A stretch of DNA of 64,000 nt from NCBI RefSeq assembly GCF_035083965.1, contig NC_089739.1:5524198-5588197 (forward strand). Direction: 5' to 3'. The stretch is from Branchiostoma lanceolatum. Lineage: Eukaryota > Chordata > Leptocardii > Amphioxiformes > Branchiostomatidae. The translations under genes were made by a program, and so were the position numbers. The notes beneath the pieces are model-generated. The model did not search any database. It had not been told where the DNA came from and saw nothing but the letters and a program-made list of their open reading frames with translations. Shown piece by piece: positions 1 through 12,800 of the stretch; the stretch's first letter is position 1; every line of letters begins with the position of its first letter.

Positions 1-1774
1 GTTACATGTTATATCGTGAACAACCTTGGACAAACTTCAACTTGGCGACTTGACTTGAATTAAAAATTACATTTTCAATGTGTTTCTGGATACTTGTTTG
101 TCAAATTATAGCCTTAGTAAATGTTTTTTCCACTTGCTTTGGGTCAAAATTAGACTTTCATCTTAGTCAAACATCCCATTGATACCCATACTTTTAAAGA
201 CTTGAAAAAAGGGCCCTTCCAAAAATGCGCTCTTAGGATATCTAGTCTGATGTTGAAAATAATGTTTATAGTGTTTGTGTGAATATTTATTCATCAATTT
301 CCACCCTTTAACAACTTAAGTCTTCTATTGCCTTGGCCCAAAAACTGACCTGGAACTTCAGCAATTATCCCATAAGAACCAGTACTTAAGGGATGATTCC
401 CATCATACATCACACCCCATGGGTCTGCATGAAGGGGCACTACTCAATTCCTGGATTATAAATGGTTCATTTATTTGTTCATCTGTAAATAATTTTTACC
501 AACTTGGTTGATTTTGTATTTATAAAGATGTGGTCTATTACAAATCACACCTGCTTCTGTTTTTTTCTGGGGTTGCCTATATGCATGTATACATGCATCT
601 GTCTGTACTGTATCTATAGCTGATGCCCAGCATGTACCTGCGAAGCTGGTGTGTTACGCTTACGAGTGGTTATACTGACTGTACAGATACAGATACGGAA
701 CTGAGTAGTATCTTGATCAACATGCAAATTAAGATTTCTGATTCTAGATTCATAAGAAATTAATCCTTTTTTAAAGCACATTCATTTATGTATTTTACGC
801 TTGTGTTTGCAGTGTCAGTGGTATGAAGGACCTAAGCTGAGGGATTTCCTGTTGGGATGTGAGCCTGAGAAGACTACTCTTCAAGCAGAGGTTGTAAGGG
901 AGATCATGACTTAACTCAAGACTACTCTCCAAGTAGAGGTTGGAGGGGGGGAAATGCTATATTCTCCTGTTTACAGGTTCCAATCACAAGAAGGTATAAT
1001 CAGGCCTTTAGTTGAAAACCAAAGGAGACCAACTGCAGATTGAAAGTCTATCAACTACCAATCTAATCCAGATTTTTGAAGGAGTTGAGAAGAGTGCTGC
1101 CAGTAATGTAGTTACACTTTTAGCATGACACAAATGTGAAGCTTGAAGTCTAAATTTAATGAGATAAGATTAAGCGACAGATCTGTATTTTATGTGGAAG
1201 ATTCTAATGGAACACATAATTCACTACAAGCTGATAGTTTTGTTTATTAATCCAATCACAAGATCATTTTCCAGTGTCTGATGTTCATATGACACACCAA
1301 TTCCTCTAATCTGTGCCCATCAAGGCTTTAAAATGAATGGGTTCAGAAGCTTTATGACAGGATTTGCCAAACATTCAGAAAAATTATAAATCAATCACTG
1401 CTGAACATTGGTGCACAAACACAAAGACATGTACTACAGAAATATAGAAAAGGCTCAAAAGTACCTCATAAAGCAATCTCTGGCACAACTCTCACGTACT
1501 CTATCATCAAAGTGTTTGTATATTAGGACACAACAATTTGTTGTTTTTTCCTTCAAAAATTTGCTCACTCCATTGCTTTTCAATTGCATATTGTCCTTGT
1601 CTTCCTAGTTTCTACAGTTTCCCAAAATGTGTTGTCCATAGAAATGATATATTTGATGTGGTCGTAAATGGGTCTATCAAACTTTGATTTATGGATTTTT
1701 GATTTTGACGCACCAGATTTTATTTGTACCCATTGTATGTTGTCCGCTTCCGTTCTACTGCCAAGCTGTAACAC

Positions 1775-1895
1775 GTATTGTGATTATTGCCTGTGCATAT
1801 ATTATACTGGGCCCCAATGGAAATCAGGTATCCTAGCTGTTTGGGCTACCCAGGAGTCTCAAGATGAAATAAATAAATAAATAAATAAATAAACT
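1775..1895 (+). mobile_element. Retroelement 3' tail-like remnant with (AAAT)n end
   Basis: A unique stretch ends in TGAAATAAATAAATAAATAAATA-like repeats. A short conserved 3' end followed by a tetranucleotide repeat is typical of non-LTR retrotransposon or SINE 3' termini. No open reading frame remains, and the family is not identified. Confidence 0.35.
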
Positions 1896-2799
1896 GTTTT
1901 CTTATTTTGTCTTACCAGTTTCTCCCAGTTGTATGTCCGTTTAACTTTGTTTTCCTAAATAGTCTAAGAACAAAGAAATTAAATCAGTAAGACTGCAATC
2001 AGTTTTGTATAGTTATGGTTAATGCGTGGAAACAAGTGATGCGTTGTTTATCCCTACAGAGGTTATGAAATATACAGTATGTATGTGTATGTATGTGCTT
2101 CAAAGATTTGTATGTCATCTGACGTGCTTTGTATTTATTGAAGGGTCTATTTCTGATTGAATGAGTCTCTTGCTGCATTTCCTTGATTCTCACTTTAGTA
2201 ACTAGATACGGGCAAACATACATCAAAGCTTGGGATAGACAACGGTTAGTCGTTTTAAGTTGTATAAATACAAATGCCCTTCCCCCTCTCGGCCCGATAG
2301 GTTGATATTCAAGGTGACCTAAGTCAGGTCTAGTAGACACGACACGTCCAGTGTATCATTGGTATCAATACACATCTCTGTATGTAGGTGTGAAAGAGGT
2401 CCCCGTTGAGTTAATCCTCTACGCAGTTTAAGATAAGGAGTTAATCCTCGCAGGTTAAAAGCCCGACGCAGTGTAAAGCCCCAACGAAGTTTCAGTTCCG
2501 ACGCAGGTTAAGTTCCGACGTACGTATTTTAAGAGTTCATCCATGTTTATATAGTTAACCCCATCCTGTCCCCTCCTAACTTAAGTCCTTTGAGTGGTTG
2601 CGGAATCCAGGTTTGACTCTACTTTGCGTTCGTAAATTATAACATTAAAAAAGGCTAATGTGTCCAATTAACGGAGATGTGCCTAACTATAGTCGATTAT
2701 TTGCGCCCTCCGGTGGCCTATAACCATTAGGTGTTAAGAAGGTGTGAAGTGAACGAGGTGCTACATGTAATTAGGCTCCCGTGGAGTTAATCCTCGACC

Positions 2800-3032
2800 G
2801 TTTTTTTAAGGTTCGGTTGCTGTTTTAAAAACTCGACTGTTGTTTTAAATACTCGACTGCTGTTTTAAAACTCGATTGCGATTTAAGAACTCGATTGCGG
2901 TGTCAAGGCCTCGGTTGCGATGTAGCGACTCGAATGTGATGTAAGGACTCGATTGCGATGTAAAGACTCGATTGCTGCGATATGTAAAGATAGCGATGTC
3001 GGTTGCAGTGTTATGATCGGTTGCGATGTAAG
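2800..3032. repeat. Diverged short tandem repeat, unit about 18 bp
   Basis: The motif ACTCGATTGCGATGTAA recurs about ten times with substitutions (ACTCGACTGCTGTTTTAAA, ACTCGATTGCGATTTAAG, and so on). An older related block lies at about 2405-2525 (GTTAATCCTCGCAG, CCGACGCAG). The unit is not coding: all frames contain stops. Confidence 0.7.
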
Positions 3033-4200
3033 GTAAGTGTTGTCGTTAACGACAGCTAAATCGCGGTCGAAATCCAAACGCCGTCATGGCAATGACATCG
3101 ACTCTAGTTTTGACGCATCGCCGTGCAGCCTTGTTATCGAACCGAAAAAAGGACTTGTTAGACCGCCAACTTTACATTAGCCAAAAAATGCTTAGACAAA
3201 TTTATGTCTTTAGCAGTCACTACCGTTTTTAGTAGAATAAACCACGACAACAACTGCATTCCTTAATACTTTGTAAACAAAACAACTACTCGACAACCTT
3301 CCATATTGCAACATCGCAACAAGTTGAATAATCAGTAGTTTTAGCTTAGCTACAGACCAATAAAGCTTGGGTGGAATCTATGAAACGCTACCTATGTTTG
3401 CTAATCAAGGCGAGAATATTACCTGTTGCAATAGAAATCTGTGACACGCCTGAATATGTTTGGGTAGCTTTCAGCTTTAGGTTACAAAGTGAGGCTTTGA
3501 AATGAGCTTTGTTGCTCAATGAATAATGAAAATTAGTCAGAATTTAGTCTTTGAAACTACAAGTAGGGGATATAATTTCCTTCTGTGTTTGTTCGAAAGA
3601 GAATAACATACATCTTAAAGATATGCATATTATGAAACATATAAGAACTCTTCATCCTAATCCATGATAAAATTCTATATCTTTAGCACCCAAGAAAGAA
3701 AGAAACAGCATCTGCTTTAGAAAAGTGATGAGCGGCAAAATAATTTTGAGGAGTATACTTCTCGCGGAAATTGGTTACGCCGCCACAAAAATGCCGTCGG
3801 TCTCAGTGCTACGGGCGGTTCTTTAGAATTTTGTATCATCGGGACTAGAGAAGTATAGTAACGTGTATAGCATCAGTGACAAAGGTAATCAATGACATTG
3901 GCATGTAACAGAAAGAAAGAAAGGATGGCTTATCATATAGTTTTGAAAAAATTGCTGTCAATTGATTCATACCAGAAATCGTGGCAGATAATGGTAAACT
4001 AGCGTTGAAATATATTGAAAAATAAAACAACTCAATGAAATAAAATGAAGATAAAACAACTCAATGAAAAATAAAACGTTAGACACATTGTTGTAAACAG
4101 TTCAGTAGTTGCGTTACAGCCATAGTATTAAAAAAATGAATAAATAAATGAATCAAATAATGTTAAAATGGCATTGATGTTATGGTGCCAAAAGACGTAC

Positions 4201-4297
4201 CGTTTCTAGGCTGAATATCACAAGCCTGTTCATAAACTCCATCGGGATAGCTTGGAGAATCTGGCGGCACCCAAGGATCCTCATACCCGTCCGCCAT
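4201..4297 (-). CDS. Putative first coding exon of a divergently transcribed gene (hypothetical)
   Basis: Reading the minus strand, ATG at 4297-4295 opens 32 codons (starting MADGYEDPWVPPDSP) rich in Pro, Asp and Tyr. They run into a strong 5' splice site, ACG|GTACGT, with the exon ending at 4201. Codon use looks like coding DNA and differs from the A+T-rich surroundings. The protein is not recognised. No second exon was found in the 4.2 kb to the left, so the remainder would lie outside the window. The gene would point away from the OATP cluster. It could be a chance ORF; the donor site and composition are the only support. Confidence 0.45.
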
Positions 4298-4440
4298 CCC
4301 TTGATTTTGGCGGGAAACGTGTTGTCTCAACTGTCGTCTGACGAGCTCACTTACTGCGAGTCTCTCAGGGTTTTTCCGGCCTCAAGTGTACCAGACTGGA
4401 AATAAAATGGCGTACAAAGTGTCGCCTGTCAAGGACGTAG

Positions 4441-4458
4441 CTCATGAATATTCATGAG
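4441..4458. promoter_or_regulatory. Perfect 18-bp palindrome (POU-type site candidate)
   Basis: CTCATGAATATTCATGAG is a perfect inverted repeat about 145 bp upstream of the putative minus-strand start codon. Its core, ATGAATATTCAT, contains two opposed TATTCAT half-sites of the kind bound by Pit-1/POU factors. Function is an inference from position and motif only. Confidence 0.3.
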
Positions 4459-7400
4459 TACACATGGCTGTTTTCGTAACAATAAGTTGTAGTTATTTTG
4501 AAGTTATACAACTCGGGACCCTCGGAGAGAAGAAGTACCATTTCCTGTCGGATCACATATATAAGTGATACTTCTCTTCTTCCCATGTAATTTAATCCCA
4601 GCTTTGTTCCTCCCACAACCATCGTCCACATTCTATGGCGATCGAATGGTCGGCTGGCTATTACATTTCTAACATCACAAAGAGACCAAAAGAAGCCGAA
4701 CCTATGAATTAGAGTAGTCTTAGAACCATTGTTTTCAGATTGGTATTAGAAATCCTGTCAGTGTCATTATATGAACGTTACCATGTATTTTTGTATCTGT
4801 ATGCTTGTACTTAGCCCGATAGGGCATGAACGTTCAAAAAAGGTTATCATTATTATTATTATTGTTATTATTATTATTATTATAAAGCTAGAGGTAAAAG
4901 GCGGTGGAAGGAGAGGGTTGGGCTCCGCTTACAAATACCTTGCCCTAGACACACTGGGTAACAGCTAACTGCCCATACGGCCTAAAAAGACTATGGAACT
5001 ACCTTTATATTTCATTCTATCACTTTTGATCTACTATCAGCAACGGGATGACTTTTTGAGCAGTCATTTTTTCATGGGAAAGAATATAGAGTACAATGTG
5101 ACCTATTTGCTTGCAAATGTAACGTCCTTTTTGCTGTTCAACCATGTCTTTGTCTTCAAAATCTTGAAGAAAATTGAAAAGAAACATGACCAATGAAATA
5201 TGTCAAGAACGTCTCCCCCCTTTTCAATCTTGAATACAGTCTTGTCGCTTGCTTGTTTGGTGGTGGAAGCTTCACAGAGGTAAAGGATGACACTGGCAGG
5301 TGCAGAAACAACACATTATCCTTTCATAACGTGGCACAACCTACCCACGCCCACTTCAGGTGTGCATATGAGAACATAGCGTTTCATAATCGTGTCGTCT
5401 TCGCCACAGAAGACATCGTTGCGTCTCGTACTGAGCGAAAAACCCACCACTGTATTCACGTGAGTACTTTTCTTCTTCTTCAAAGTTACGAGAAAATGGT
5501 TTTGGAATGTTAGGAACTGCTTGGATAAGGAATTTAGAAGTAGTTTTTGTTCATTAAGTGTGCCAGGTATTTTTTGACTAAGTTGTTGGCAACCATTGGA
5601 CAAAATTGCTCGCAAAAAAACAACCTTACCAACGATGGGTTGACGTGTTCGCCTCTTTTCGCTCGCTTTCCCGCATACTCAAATGATCTTTACTTGAGTT
5701 CCTCGTGCTTCTGCGATTTTTCCTTGTCACCTTTGCAGTAGAGACTAAACTACGAACGCTTATGGGGAGGGTGGTTGTTTGTTTGTTTATGGCCAATTTG
5801 TCGTCGTGTTGGTTTTTCACCCCTCGTTGAAAAAAATGAGAAAATAGAAATCAAATCTTCTCAGTGACAAAGAACATGGTTCACAGAATGTTATAGGATA
5901 CTGTGTTACTTACAAATATGGAGTACGATGAATTATTTTTCGAACGTAGTGCAGTTTATGTGAACACGCAGTATCTGTGTGGTATCTTTTATTTGTTTTT
6001 ATAGTCTGTTTTGTACGGTTTCTATGCGTTCATATCACCTACAATGTGTATCGCGTAGATAAGAACATGAAACAAGTCATCTGCTTGGAAACATATCTCT
6101 ATATATATGCGAAAGCATAAGCAAGATGGTGAAAAAACATAAAGAAATGTGTGAGGTATGGGGTGATGGAGTGGGGTGGGAAAAAGATAACAGAAACAAT
6201 GGTGTATTCTGTGTCGTTATTCTATGAATTTTATCTTCAAGCATATTGGTCGACGACTTTGTTTCTTACTCTGATTTTTAAGAAAGAGTTCCCTTGTTTC
6301 GAAAATGTATCCTTCATATCTTTATCCTCAGATCTTCAAGGTTTGCTATGTAAGATTTGTAAGTCTTTTGTACGTTTTAGCGTAGATAGGCTTGCGCAAC
6401 GCTGTATCAGTTTGGACCCGTGGGAAAGGCCGCTCTTATTGAATTTCATTAAAATACTAGCATACACCTTTATCACGCGGCGGCCATGATAGAATGAAAA
6501 CGAGGCCATTGTTGCAAACATTAGACTGATCCTAGCTGTCAATCACAATTAGTAGTTCAATCAATGATTATATATGGTGAATAGAGAATCTACTAATGAG
6601 GAAATGGCTGCATGTCTGTCAAAAATATAATCTTATTTTCAATTGTATTTCTACGTTTTGACGGAGAGGGCGGGACTATGGGATCGGTCAACGTGGTTAT
6701 AGATTGCTGCATTATTTCTGTGCATTAAGCTAGTTATGATATTGATAATTGAATATTATATTTAAAGACTAAGCGTGATTTGGAAGTAAAAAAAACTAAA
6801 TGGGAGCGGATACAGTGCATTGTTTTTGTTTCTCTGCCTCGCTGGCCTCGTCTTCATTCCATCATGTCCGCCTCGTGAGGAAGGTGTATATCACTGTCAG
6901 CCTGTCAGGCCACTTGTTCCCACCGCCAGTTGTTTTGTTGTGCTGTTTGTTTGTCTAGTTTGTTGGTTGGTTAGACAGTTAGTTAAGTGACTTTGATTGA
7001 CTGGTGAAAATATAAGATTATGAGTGGATTTTTTGTCTTTCATGGTGGGGAGGGGGGGTGGGGAGACGCTGGTCTGAGGATGTAGCGATTGAATTTGATG
7101 AAAATCTGCAACAAAATCGACTCTTTACCCCTTAAAAGGTGATATTGTGTACTAAGCGTTACCCAGGCTAAAGTGTCGTAGGTCCCCTAGTGGCCGTGTA
7201 AACCGGTACCAAGAAACGTGGTAGTCTGGCATGGAGCCATGGCGTCACTGACCGCCCGGGCCTGAAGTCATTGACCGTAAGGACAATTGTAAATTCATTC
7301 CCTAGGTATTTACTTGTACACACGTACGCGAGTGAGCTTAAGCATTTGTGTCTAACCTCCCATGTGCAGACGTCTCACCTGTGTGTTACAAGTATACCTA

Positions 7401-7730
7401 AGATACAGGTAACTTGATTTTGTTTTGTGTATTTTTCACCATCACAGCATGATGGTGTATTATTTGTTACGTATTAGACTGTTGATATTGTTTTTAGTGT
7501 GTGGGTTGACAACTTGTAAAGGTGCGCATGCCCTTGTTTTGCCCCCCCCCCCCTTCACGTTGCGATAAAGACAAGTAAAGATATAGTAGAGTACTGGTAG
7601 CTCAGGTTTAAGTTGCGAGACCTCAAATAGTCCGGCGTCATGCCAAATTTATGCCTCTGTCAATTCTTTGCCCCGACACTGCTTGTGGATTTAAAGTATA
7701 CCTGAGGGGAGAGGGTGGATGTCCGTGTAA

Positions 7731-8300
7731 GACATCACGAAATCGCCGGTATACGCACCCAGGCGCGTGCGCGCGGGGCCGTGGCGTGTCCTAGTCCGTG
7801 GCCGTGGTGTCGACGCGTGTGGGGCGTCGTCTCAGGGTCGTCAAAGACATCGCGAAATCGCCGGCATACGCACCCAGGCGCGCGGGATCGTGGTGGGCCC
7901 TCGTCCGACGCAATGGCGCTGCCGTGTGGGGCGTCGTCTCGGGGTCGTGTATAAGGGCCCTATCACACTTGTGCATATATTCAAGTGCGCATGAGTTCCA
8001 CAGTAACATTTTTTTTTTGGTTAAGTAAATTTTGCAGGAAGGAAGTTGTTTTCTATTTTGACCCACCGTTGAACAGTCTAGTTATCAAACCATGAAGAAA
8101 TTACTTCTTCGGCTGCAAACTTAACCTAAGCCAATACGCAACCCATGCGGATTTGTATATACGCACATGTGTGACAGGGGCTTAACATCACGAAATCGCC
8201 GGCATACGCACCCAGGCGCGTGGGGCCGAGGCGGGCCCTAGTCCGTGGCAGTGGCAGGCCTTTCATCGCTGCCATGAGAGGCGGAGTGTCGGGGTCAGCC
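7731..8300. repeat. GC-rich ~115-bp minisatellite, three copies, split by a hairpin element
   Basis: Copies begin at 7731, 7846 and 8185 with (G)ACATCRCGAAATCGCCGG and contain CGCACCCAGGCGCG plus a GGGCGTCGTCTC-like end. The block is CpG-rich and much higher in G+C than its surroundings. Copies 2 and 3 are separated by the element at about 7952-8184. All frames yield short Arg/Gly/Ala-rich ORFs that are composition artefacts. Confidence 0.75.
7952..8184. mobile_element. MITE-like element with ~45-bp terminal inverted repeats
   Basis: The left end (TAAGGGCCCTATCACACTTG, then TGCATATATTCAAGTGCGCATGAGT) is matched on the opposite strand by the right end (TAAGCCCCTGTCACACATG, then TGCGTATATACAAATCCGCATGGGT). 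The interior is A+T-rich and non-coding. It sits exactly between two units of the GC-rich minisatellite, so it inserted after the array formed. The TIR and TA/TAA ends suggest a non-autonomous DNA transposon; the family is not named. Confidence 0.65.
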
Positions 8301-9050
8301 GGTAGTGTGAAACTGGGTTATTCGGCGGCTGGAGGCAGCATGCCCGCTGCATCAAAATTGGCGCTGTGGGGACTTGTAGCCGGAGGGACTCTCAGCTGTG
8401 GGGTCGACCGTGCTGGGCACTGCCTCGCGCAGTGTCGACGCATTCGTCAGCCGAGAGCAAGCTCAACCAGGCGCTCGGCACTGGGCTGTAGTTCCTGTAG
8501 CAAGTGTAGTACCGCAAATCCGAACTACACCTTACAGACAGACGGCTGTAGTTCGACGTAGTTAGTGTAGCAGCGTGTGCTGAGAGGGAAAAAAGAAACC
8601 GACTACGCGATTTTGGGCTGTTCTTACATGACATCAGGTGTATGAAATTGTCCTGCTTTAACATTTTTGTACATTTCTGGTCTAATTCTATTGTCTTAGG
8701 CAGCGCTCAGTGGCGCTCATCTTCATATAAGGAACAATCGAGTAAAAAATGTGTCTCATTTTCAACATATAAGTGGTGACAGAATTTGCATGTTCTATTA
8801 TTCAGAGGGTACGGCTATGCCTGCCAGATTCTATGTGTAGGGAATGGTCACTGATGCGAAGTTTACACATCTTTCTGCGATGTTCGAAGTTTGCAATGTT
8901 TGAATGTGTTTTTCTTTCATAAATATCTTTGAATGTTTTGTAAGTCCTTAATCTGTTGCCTCGGTTTTCCCTTCGCCCTTTTACAAAATGGTTGGCGAGC
9001 CCTATGCATGTCTGCAGCCGCCATGCATCTGACACCGATGCCTGCGAACG

Positions 9051-9085
9051 ATTGATTGATTGATTGATTGATTGATTAATTGATT
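9051..9085. repeat. (GATT)n microsatellite
   Basis: About eight GATT/AATT units. The same tetranucleotide recurs at 14137-14173 (as ATCA) and 61573-61597, each time beside other repeats. Confidence 0.8.
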
Positions 9086-9840
9086 GTAAAGTACCTGGCG
9101 GGGCCCCTGTTTGCAATTGTGTACAAGACATAACATATATACATGTGTTTCTAAATCACGTGTATTAGGGTGATGTGTGGTGGCTAGCTAGGGTCTGCTA
9201 AAGATGATAACAATGGTCCTGTTTTTCCCATAGAGTAGGGATTGATTTCAGTTGTTTTGCAACACAATGTAGCGACTATCAAAACTTGTTCAACTCAGCT
9301 TAGACATGTTTGAATTTTAGAACGAGAGTTAAAAAAAAATCTTATTCACATTTGTTTATTGAGGATTAAAAAGCAGTATGCTTATATGACGTTCTCTCCT
9401 CCAGAAACGCAAATGCATGTGCAAATGCCAGACAATTGGATTGCATTGAATAAGAGCACAGCATTATATAAACATACGACATGGATAACAAAAACAAGCA
9501 AGGGGACACAAGAAAATCGGTGTACTATCAATAACGAAAATCTACCTAGATGTGTGTGAAATCAATAAAATTTGAACGATATTGAAAACGTTTACCGCTG
9601 GGTTCTGATATTTCATTTTATCTCATCAATTTTGTACAGACATGTTAGATTGTAAATATCTTCCACAAGTTCAATCTGTTTTGATTCTTAAAATGTCAAA
9701 AGTTAGCACAAACTGTCGCTGCTTTTGTTGCCATGTTTGTGATCTATAGTCGTGTTACGGTTTTGTCTGTGTTCATATCTTATGTCACCCCTCCCCCTAA
9801 AAGGATCTACAGGAGGTGAAGAGGTGACGATCAATCCGCC

Positions 9841-12800
9841 ATGTCTAAGAGCGCGCATGCGCAGGACGAGGATGTCAGCTGTGGGGTGGGCGTTTGCAAG
9901 CCAAGGTGAGTACAATTGTGACGTCATCGCTACATCACACAGCCACAGTCCTAAAACATGGATATTCATCGTTAATCCTCGCCAAAATAAGCAAATGATA
10001 ATAGTGTGTTGATGGATGGATTCGCAATGCTAAGGTTATGAATTATGTCTGTGTAGTAAAAAGATTAGAACCTTTCTTAATCTTACAAGTAAATCAAAGT
10101 TTATCACGTTCTCCACGGTTTCTGAATGTTATATATTAGTATACTTGTGTCTAGTGATAAGGTTCTTTGCCAGATTTATACATTCAATTTATAGTGACAA
10201 TGCACTGCTTTTCTCTGGGTTGGATTGTGCGGTGTATGAGTGGGGTGGGGGGGTCGTTCTGAATGACCTTTTTTTCAATCACCGGGACCCCCTTCGATTT
10301 CTTATTTGTTTATTGAGAAGTTTCTGACCTGGCGCAAGGGGTAACGCAACCCTGCTTCGCCATCTGGATCAAATTCCGTGGATCCTGGGGCCCGAGTTCG
10401 ATCCTAGGGTCGACTCCAGCTCGGACATGTTGTAATTATAAGGGGTTGCAAGCGTCAAACCTCTGCACGTAATTTAGAACCCAACACACTTATCGAGAAG
10501 ATAATAGGGTTGACCCGGTGTGCTTGGCCCAAAACGCGAGCCGTGGCAAAGCCGCATTGCATTACCACTAGCTTATTGAAAAAGCATCATGCTTCACCTC
10601 AATTGAGGATGACTGCTTATCCTCTTATTGTGTCGTTTCCAGCTGGGCTGCTCGCCTGGCCAACCCCAAGATGTTCCTGTTGTCCTGGTGTCTCGTCATC
10701 ATGACGTACCTGTCAGGGGGTGCTTACGTCGGCGGTGTGCTCACTACCCTGGAGAAACGGTAAGACAGAAGTAGGCACCTGATTCGGCTCACAATGTCCA
10801 TCTCTTATAAGGTTTCAATGCTTCTTTCTTGATAAAAGCTTAATGTCTGAAACACAGAAACTTTATTGCAACATATAGCTTTTACTCGTGAAGATTGACA
10901 TATAGAGTTCACATGGCTTTTAAAAAAGTGCGATTGTCGACACTCAACGCACAGTCTGTGACTTGATTTGTCGTCTGCAAGTGACGTCACTTCCTGTTTC
11001 AAGCCGTTCGGGAAAGATTACTCCCTCCTCAGTGGAGCGACCTTCAAAAGGTGCACATATCAAGAAAACGGTGTTTATATGGCGTGAATATGTGTGTGAA
11101 AGTAAAAGTTAAGTACTGATGTTAAGTATGACCAGACATTGTGTCACCTTCATTTTTATCCAGTCTTCAAAAGGTGCACATATCAAGAAAACGGTGTTTA
11201 TATGGCGTGAATATGTGTGTGAAAGTAAAAGTTAAGTACTGATGTTAAGTATGACCAGACATTGTGTCACCTTCATTTTTATCCAGTCTTTAAATACTAC
11301 TGTTTATTTCTTACATGATATGTATGTATGCAGTAGTTGACAACAAAGATGCTAGATTGGGAGTTTGAGAGTTTGGATCCCGACTGTTATCACTAGATAG
11401 TTGAATGTCACAGTCGAGGGATATAACTTTCAGGGCAAGGCTATGCAAACCATATGGCCTACAGGAGAGCAAAGTTCTTTGTACACAACTATTGACTGGC
11501 CATGGTTCTACTTCGCCTTGCCATGCATTAGGTGTCGCTGCAGTTGATTGTATATAGTAGTAGCAAGGGGATACACGATTAGTCAACTTTGGGACCGCAT
11601 TCTTTTCCCAGCAGCGCCTCCTAGCTGCAGTACACAGCCATAGGTATACTTTCTCACTTTTTGCAATTTTTTGTCAGATTTGGCCTTCAAAGCCAACAGC
11701 TTGGTCTGATCAGCAGCTCTGCGGACGTCGGAAGCATGTTGACGGTCTTGTTTGTCACTTACTACGGAGGCAAGCCTGGAGTCAGCCGGCCAAAGATTAT
11801 TGGTGAGAAAAACAATCTCTTACGTTGATAACCACTTTCACATTGATAATCGTATACCAAAATGTGTTTATTTTGATAGCTATAGAATTGCACTAGACGA
11901 CGATGCTGTCTTTTCTTACTGTGGCGTGATCTGGTAGCATTTAAAATGTTTACTTTCACGGAAGGGAAACATATTGTTTAGCTCCGTTTCGTCATCTTCT
12001 CCGAACAAATAAGGTCAATGACCTGGACCAGACGGCTGTCACCATGGTTACTGGTAAAGTAGCAGACACCGTGTGGTGTTCGATCATACAATGTAGCAAG
12101 TGGCAGGACAGAGTTGGAGGGGCTGGTCACCATGAACGCGATTGCTGCAGCCCTTTTGTTAGAATGTGGATGACCTTGAAATAGAGCGGGGAAATGTGTT
12201 TGAGTAAGAATAAACAGGGCAGTACCCCAAATAACAGTTACTCAAGCAACTGGATATGCTTTTGGAAACGGTCAGACGTTTAAAGTAGCATCCACTACTT
12301 TTCTTCAGTGACACTGAGCAAAATTTTGGACCACAAGTTTTTAACCACGATCTATGAAACAAAGCAGTAGTTTTTTGACTAAGGACCATGTAAAGGTAAA
12401 CATCATATATTTGCTAGCAAACCCTATACCTTATTTTATAGTTTCTATCTATATCAACGTATTAATACAATTTTGCTCATCTTGAACACAGGTGTAGGTG
12501 CGTTACTTCTGGCCGTTGCCGCCGTCCTATCCGGTGCGCCACACTTCTTCGCGCCGGCATACGACGTCAACCGTCAGAGTACAGGAAACAGCACCAGAAA
12601 GGTATGTAATCAACATTCATTACTGCATTTCAAAAACAAACAAACAAACAAACAAACAAACAGACAGACATACAGACAGACAGAAGATCAAATAGACAAA
12701 GAAACAGGTTGACTTATGTATTTTGGATTGTAATGGATTTGATATCATTTTAGATTGATAAGAAAAATCCATTTAAAGGTTGCTAAGCATCTTATTTTTA

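Larger units (their letters stand above)
1..4200. other. No confident gene; repeat remnants, possibly intron of the minus-strand gene
   Basis: I find no coding exon that I trust here. Visible content is an A+T-rich non-coding sequence, a retroelement-like tail ending in (AAAT)n near 1865-1895, and a diverged short tandem array at 2800-3032. If the exon at 4201-4297 on the minus strand is real, this stretch would be its first intron, with the rest of that gene beyond the left edge. Confidence 0.5.
4298..9840. other. Intergenic region upstream of gene 1
   Basis: This 5.5 kb stretch separates the putative minus-strand exon from gene 1. It holds an 18-bp palindrome (4441-4458), a TATATAAG at about 4557, an (ATT)n tail near 4845-4885, a G-run (about 7045-7065), a C-run (about 7540-7553), a GC-rich minisatellite with a nested hairpin element (7731-8300) and a (GATT)n run at 9051-9085. 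No coding exon was found. A 5' UTR exon and promoter of gene 1 are probably here but cannot be placed. Confidence 0.5.

Noticed and set aside
800-915. Possible terminal exon: acceptor GTGTTTGCAG then a 33-codon frame (CQWYEGPKLRDFLLGC...) ending in TAA
   Set aside because: The second half (AGACTACTCTTCAAGCAGAG) is repeated 60 bp later and resembles a fragment near 57850, so it is more likely a dispersed repeat. No upstream exon was found.
1999-2340. 113-aa minus-strand ORF
   Set aside because: No recognisable domain, mixed composition, and no splice or regulatory context.
7715-8561. Several Arg/Gly/Ala-rich ORFs
   Set aside because: They follow from the high G+C of the minisatellite and overlap the hairpin element.
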